Positions 63,799 through 64,000 of a stretch of 64,000 bases of DNA are shown here, one piece after another. The position numbers were made by a program, and so were the translations under genes. The stretch's first letter is position 1, and each line of letters starts with the position of its first letter. The DNA is from Paenibacillus peoriae (lineage in GTDB: Bacteria > Bacillota > Bacilli > Paenibacillales > Paenibacillaceae). The notes under the pieces were generated by a model that worked only from the letters and a program-made list of their open reading frames with translations, did no database searches and was not told the origin of the DNA. The stretch spans positions 2,608,501 through 2,672,500 of the forward strand of contig NZ_CP092831.1 in NCBI RefSeq assembly GCF_022531965.1, in the 5' to 3' direction.

Positions 63799-64000
63799 TT
63801 GCCTGATAGGTATACACGTGATAAATTATATATCCAGCCAGTTAAACGGCTGTTGACTTGATCTTTGAAAACTGAACAACGAGTGAGTACGGATTTTGCT
63901 TGCAAAATCCAACGCTGAAATTTTGGTACATGCCTTCCAGGCTGTATAAAATGGAAGCAAACAAGAGATGTTTTTTATCTCGTCAGTTTCAAAATGAGCT
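63799..64000 (+). promoter_or_regulatory. Probable rRNA operon promoter and 16S leader
   Basis: TTGCCT (63799-63804), 17 bases, TAAATT (63822-63827); then GATCTTTGAAAACTGAACAA at about 63859-63880 and a GGATTTTG/CAAAATCC hairpin at about 63891-63911. The element CTTTGAAAACTGAACAA is the conserved leader found just before 16S rRNA in Bacilli, so an rrn operon should begin just past the right edge. Confidence 0.7.

Noticed and set aside
1..64000. CRISPR arrays, tRNA genes, prophage or complete defence islands
   Set aside because: No regularly spaced repeats, no cloverleaf sequences and no nuclease, helicase or Cas-type proteins were seen. The XRE/DUF6809 module alone does not make a prophage.

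Overview
The window reads as a chromosomal segment of a spore-forming Bacillota, most likely a Paenibacillus close to P. polymyxa. Seen in the sequence: strong AGGAGG-type ribosome sites, frequent TTG and GTG starts, a spore germinant-receptor operon, a GH48 cellulase with a CBM3, a cellobiose phosphorylase, and an orphan ectB (diaminobutyrate supply, a known feature of polymyxin producers). The species call is inference. The last about 200 bases look like the leader of an rRNA operon whose 16S gene lies just outside.

Layout. 1-3615: a germinant-receptor operon on the minus strand in the order A-C-D-B, cut by the window edge. 3.8-26 kb: a plastic, partly AT-rich accessory region. It holds a TetR/MFS efflux pair, two duplicated XRE modules with palindromic operators, an unrecognised two-gene module, a MarR/BAAT-type hydrolase pair, a methyltransferase, decayed IS5, IS4 and IS150-like elements, a frameshifted hydrolase, a VanZ-like protein, two copies (about 530 bp) of a decayed MBL-hydrolase gene flanking a PAF-acetylhydrolase-like protein and a GH16 glucanase, an RHS fragment, a variant ClpP, an ECF sigma factor and small proteins. 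26-41 kb: esterase, YyaL-type thioredoxin-domain protein, chemoreceptor, hybrid histidine kinase convergent with an OmpR-type regulator, ectB, quinone reductase, GGDEF protein and cellobiose phosphorylase. 41-64 kb: type II thioesterase and a TIM-barrel epimerase, DUF423, GH48, ferritin, GNAT, S9 peptidase, AlkD-like protein, an IS1182-family element sitting inside a terminator, acyl-CoA ligase and AmpS aminopeptidase, two TetR genes, an HXXEE membrane protein, a lipoprotein, a CstR-type persulfide-response operon, YetF and a Cys/Met-type PLP enzyme.

Links between genes. GH48 releases cellobiose and the GH94 enzyme would phosphorolyse it, so the two could serve one pathway, with GH16 attacking other beta-glucans. 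ectB has no ectA or ectC beside it and would feed diaminobutyrate to a peptide synthetase elsewhere. TusA-rhodanese, DsrE and CstR share matching operators and form a small reactive-sulfur circuit. No complete undescribed defence or mobile system was found. The best leads are the IS1182 insertion (20-bp palindromic duplication plus a possible -1 frameshift signal), the unrecognised AT-rich module at 9.6-10.3 kb, the twin XRE modules, and the dyads upstream of ectB.

Many start codons given here are internal to the longest reading frame and were chosen from ribosome binding sites; the reasoning is in each entry.
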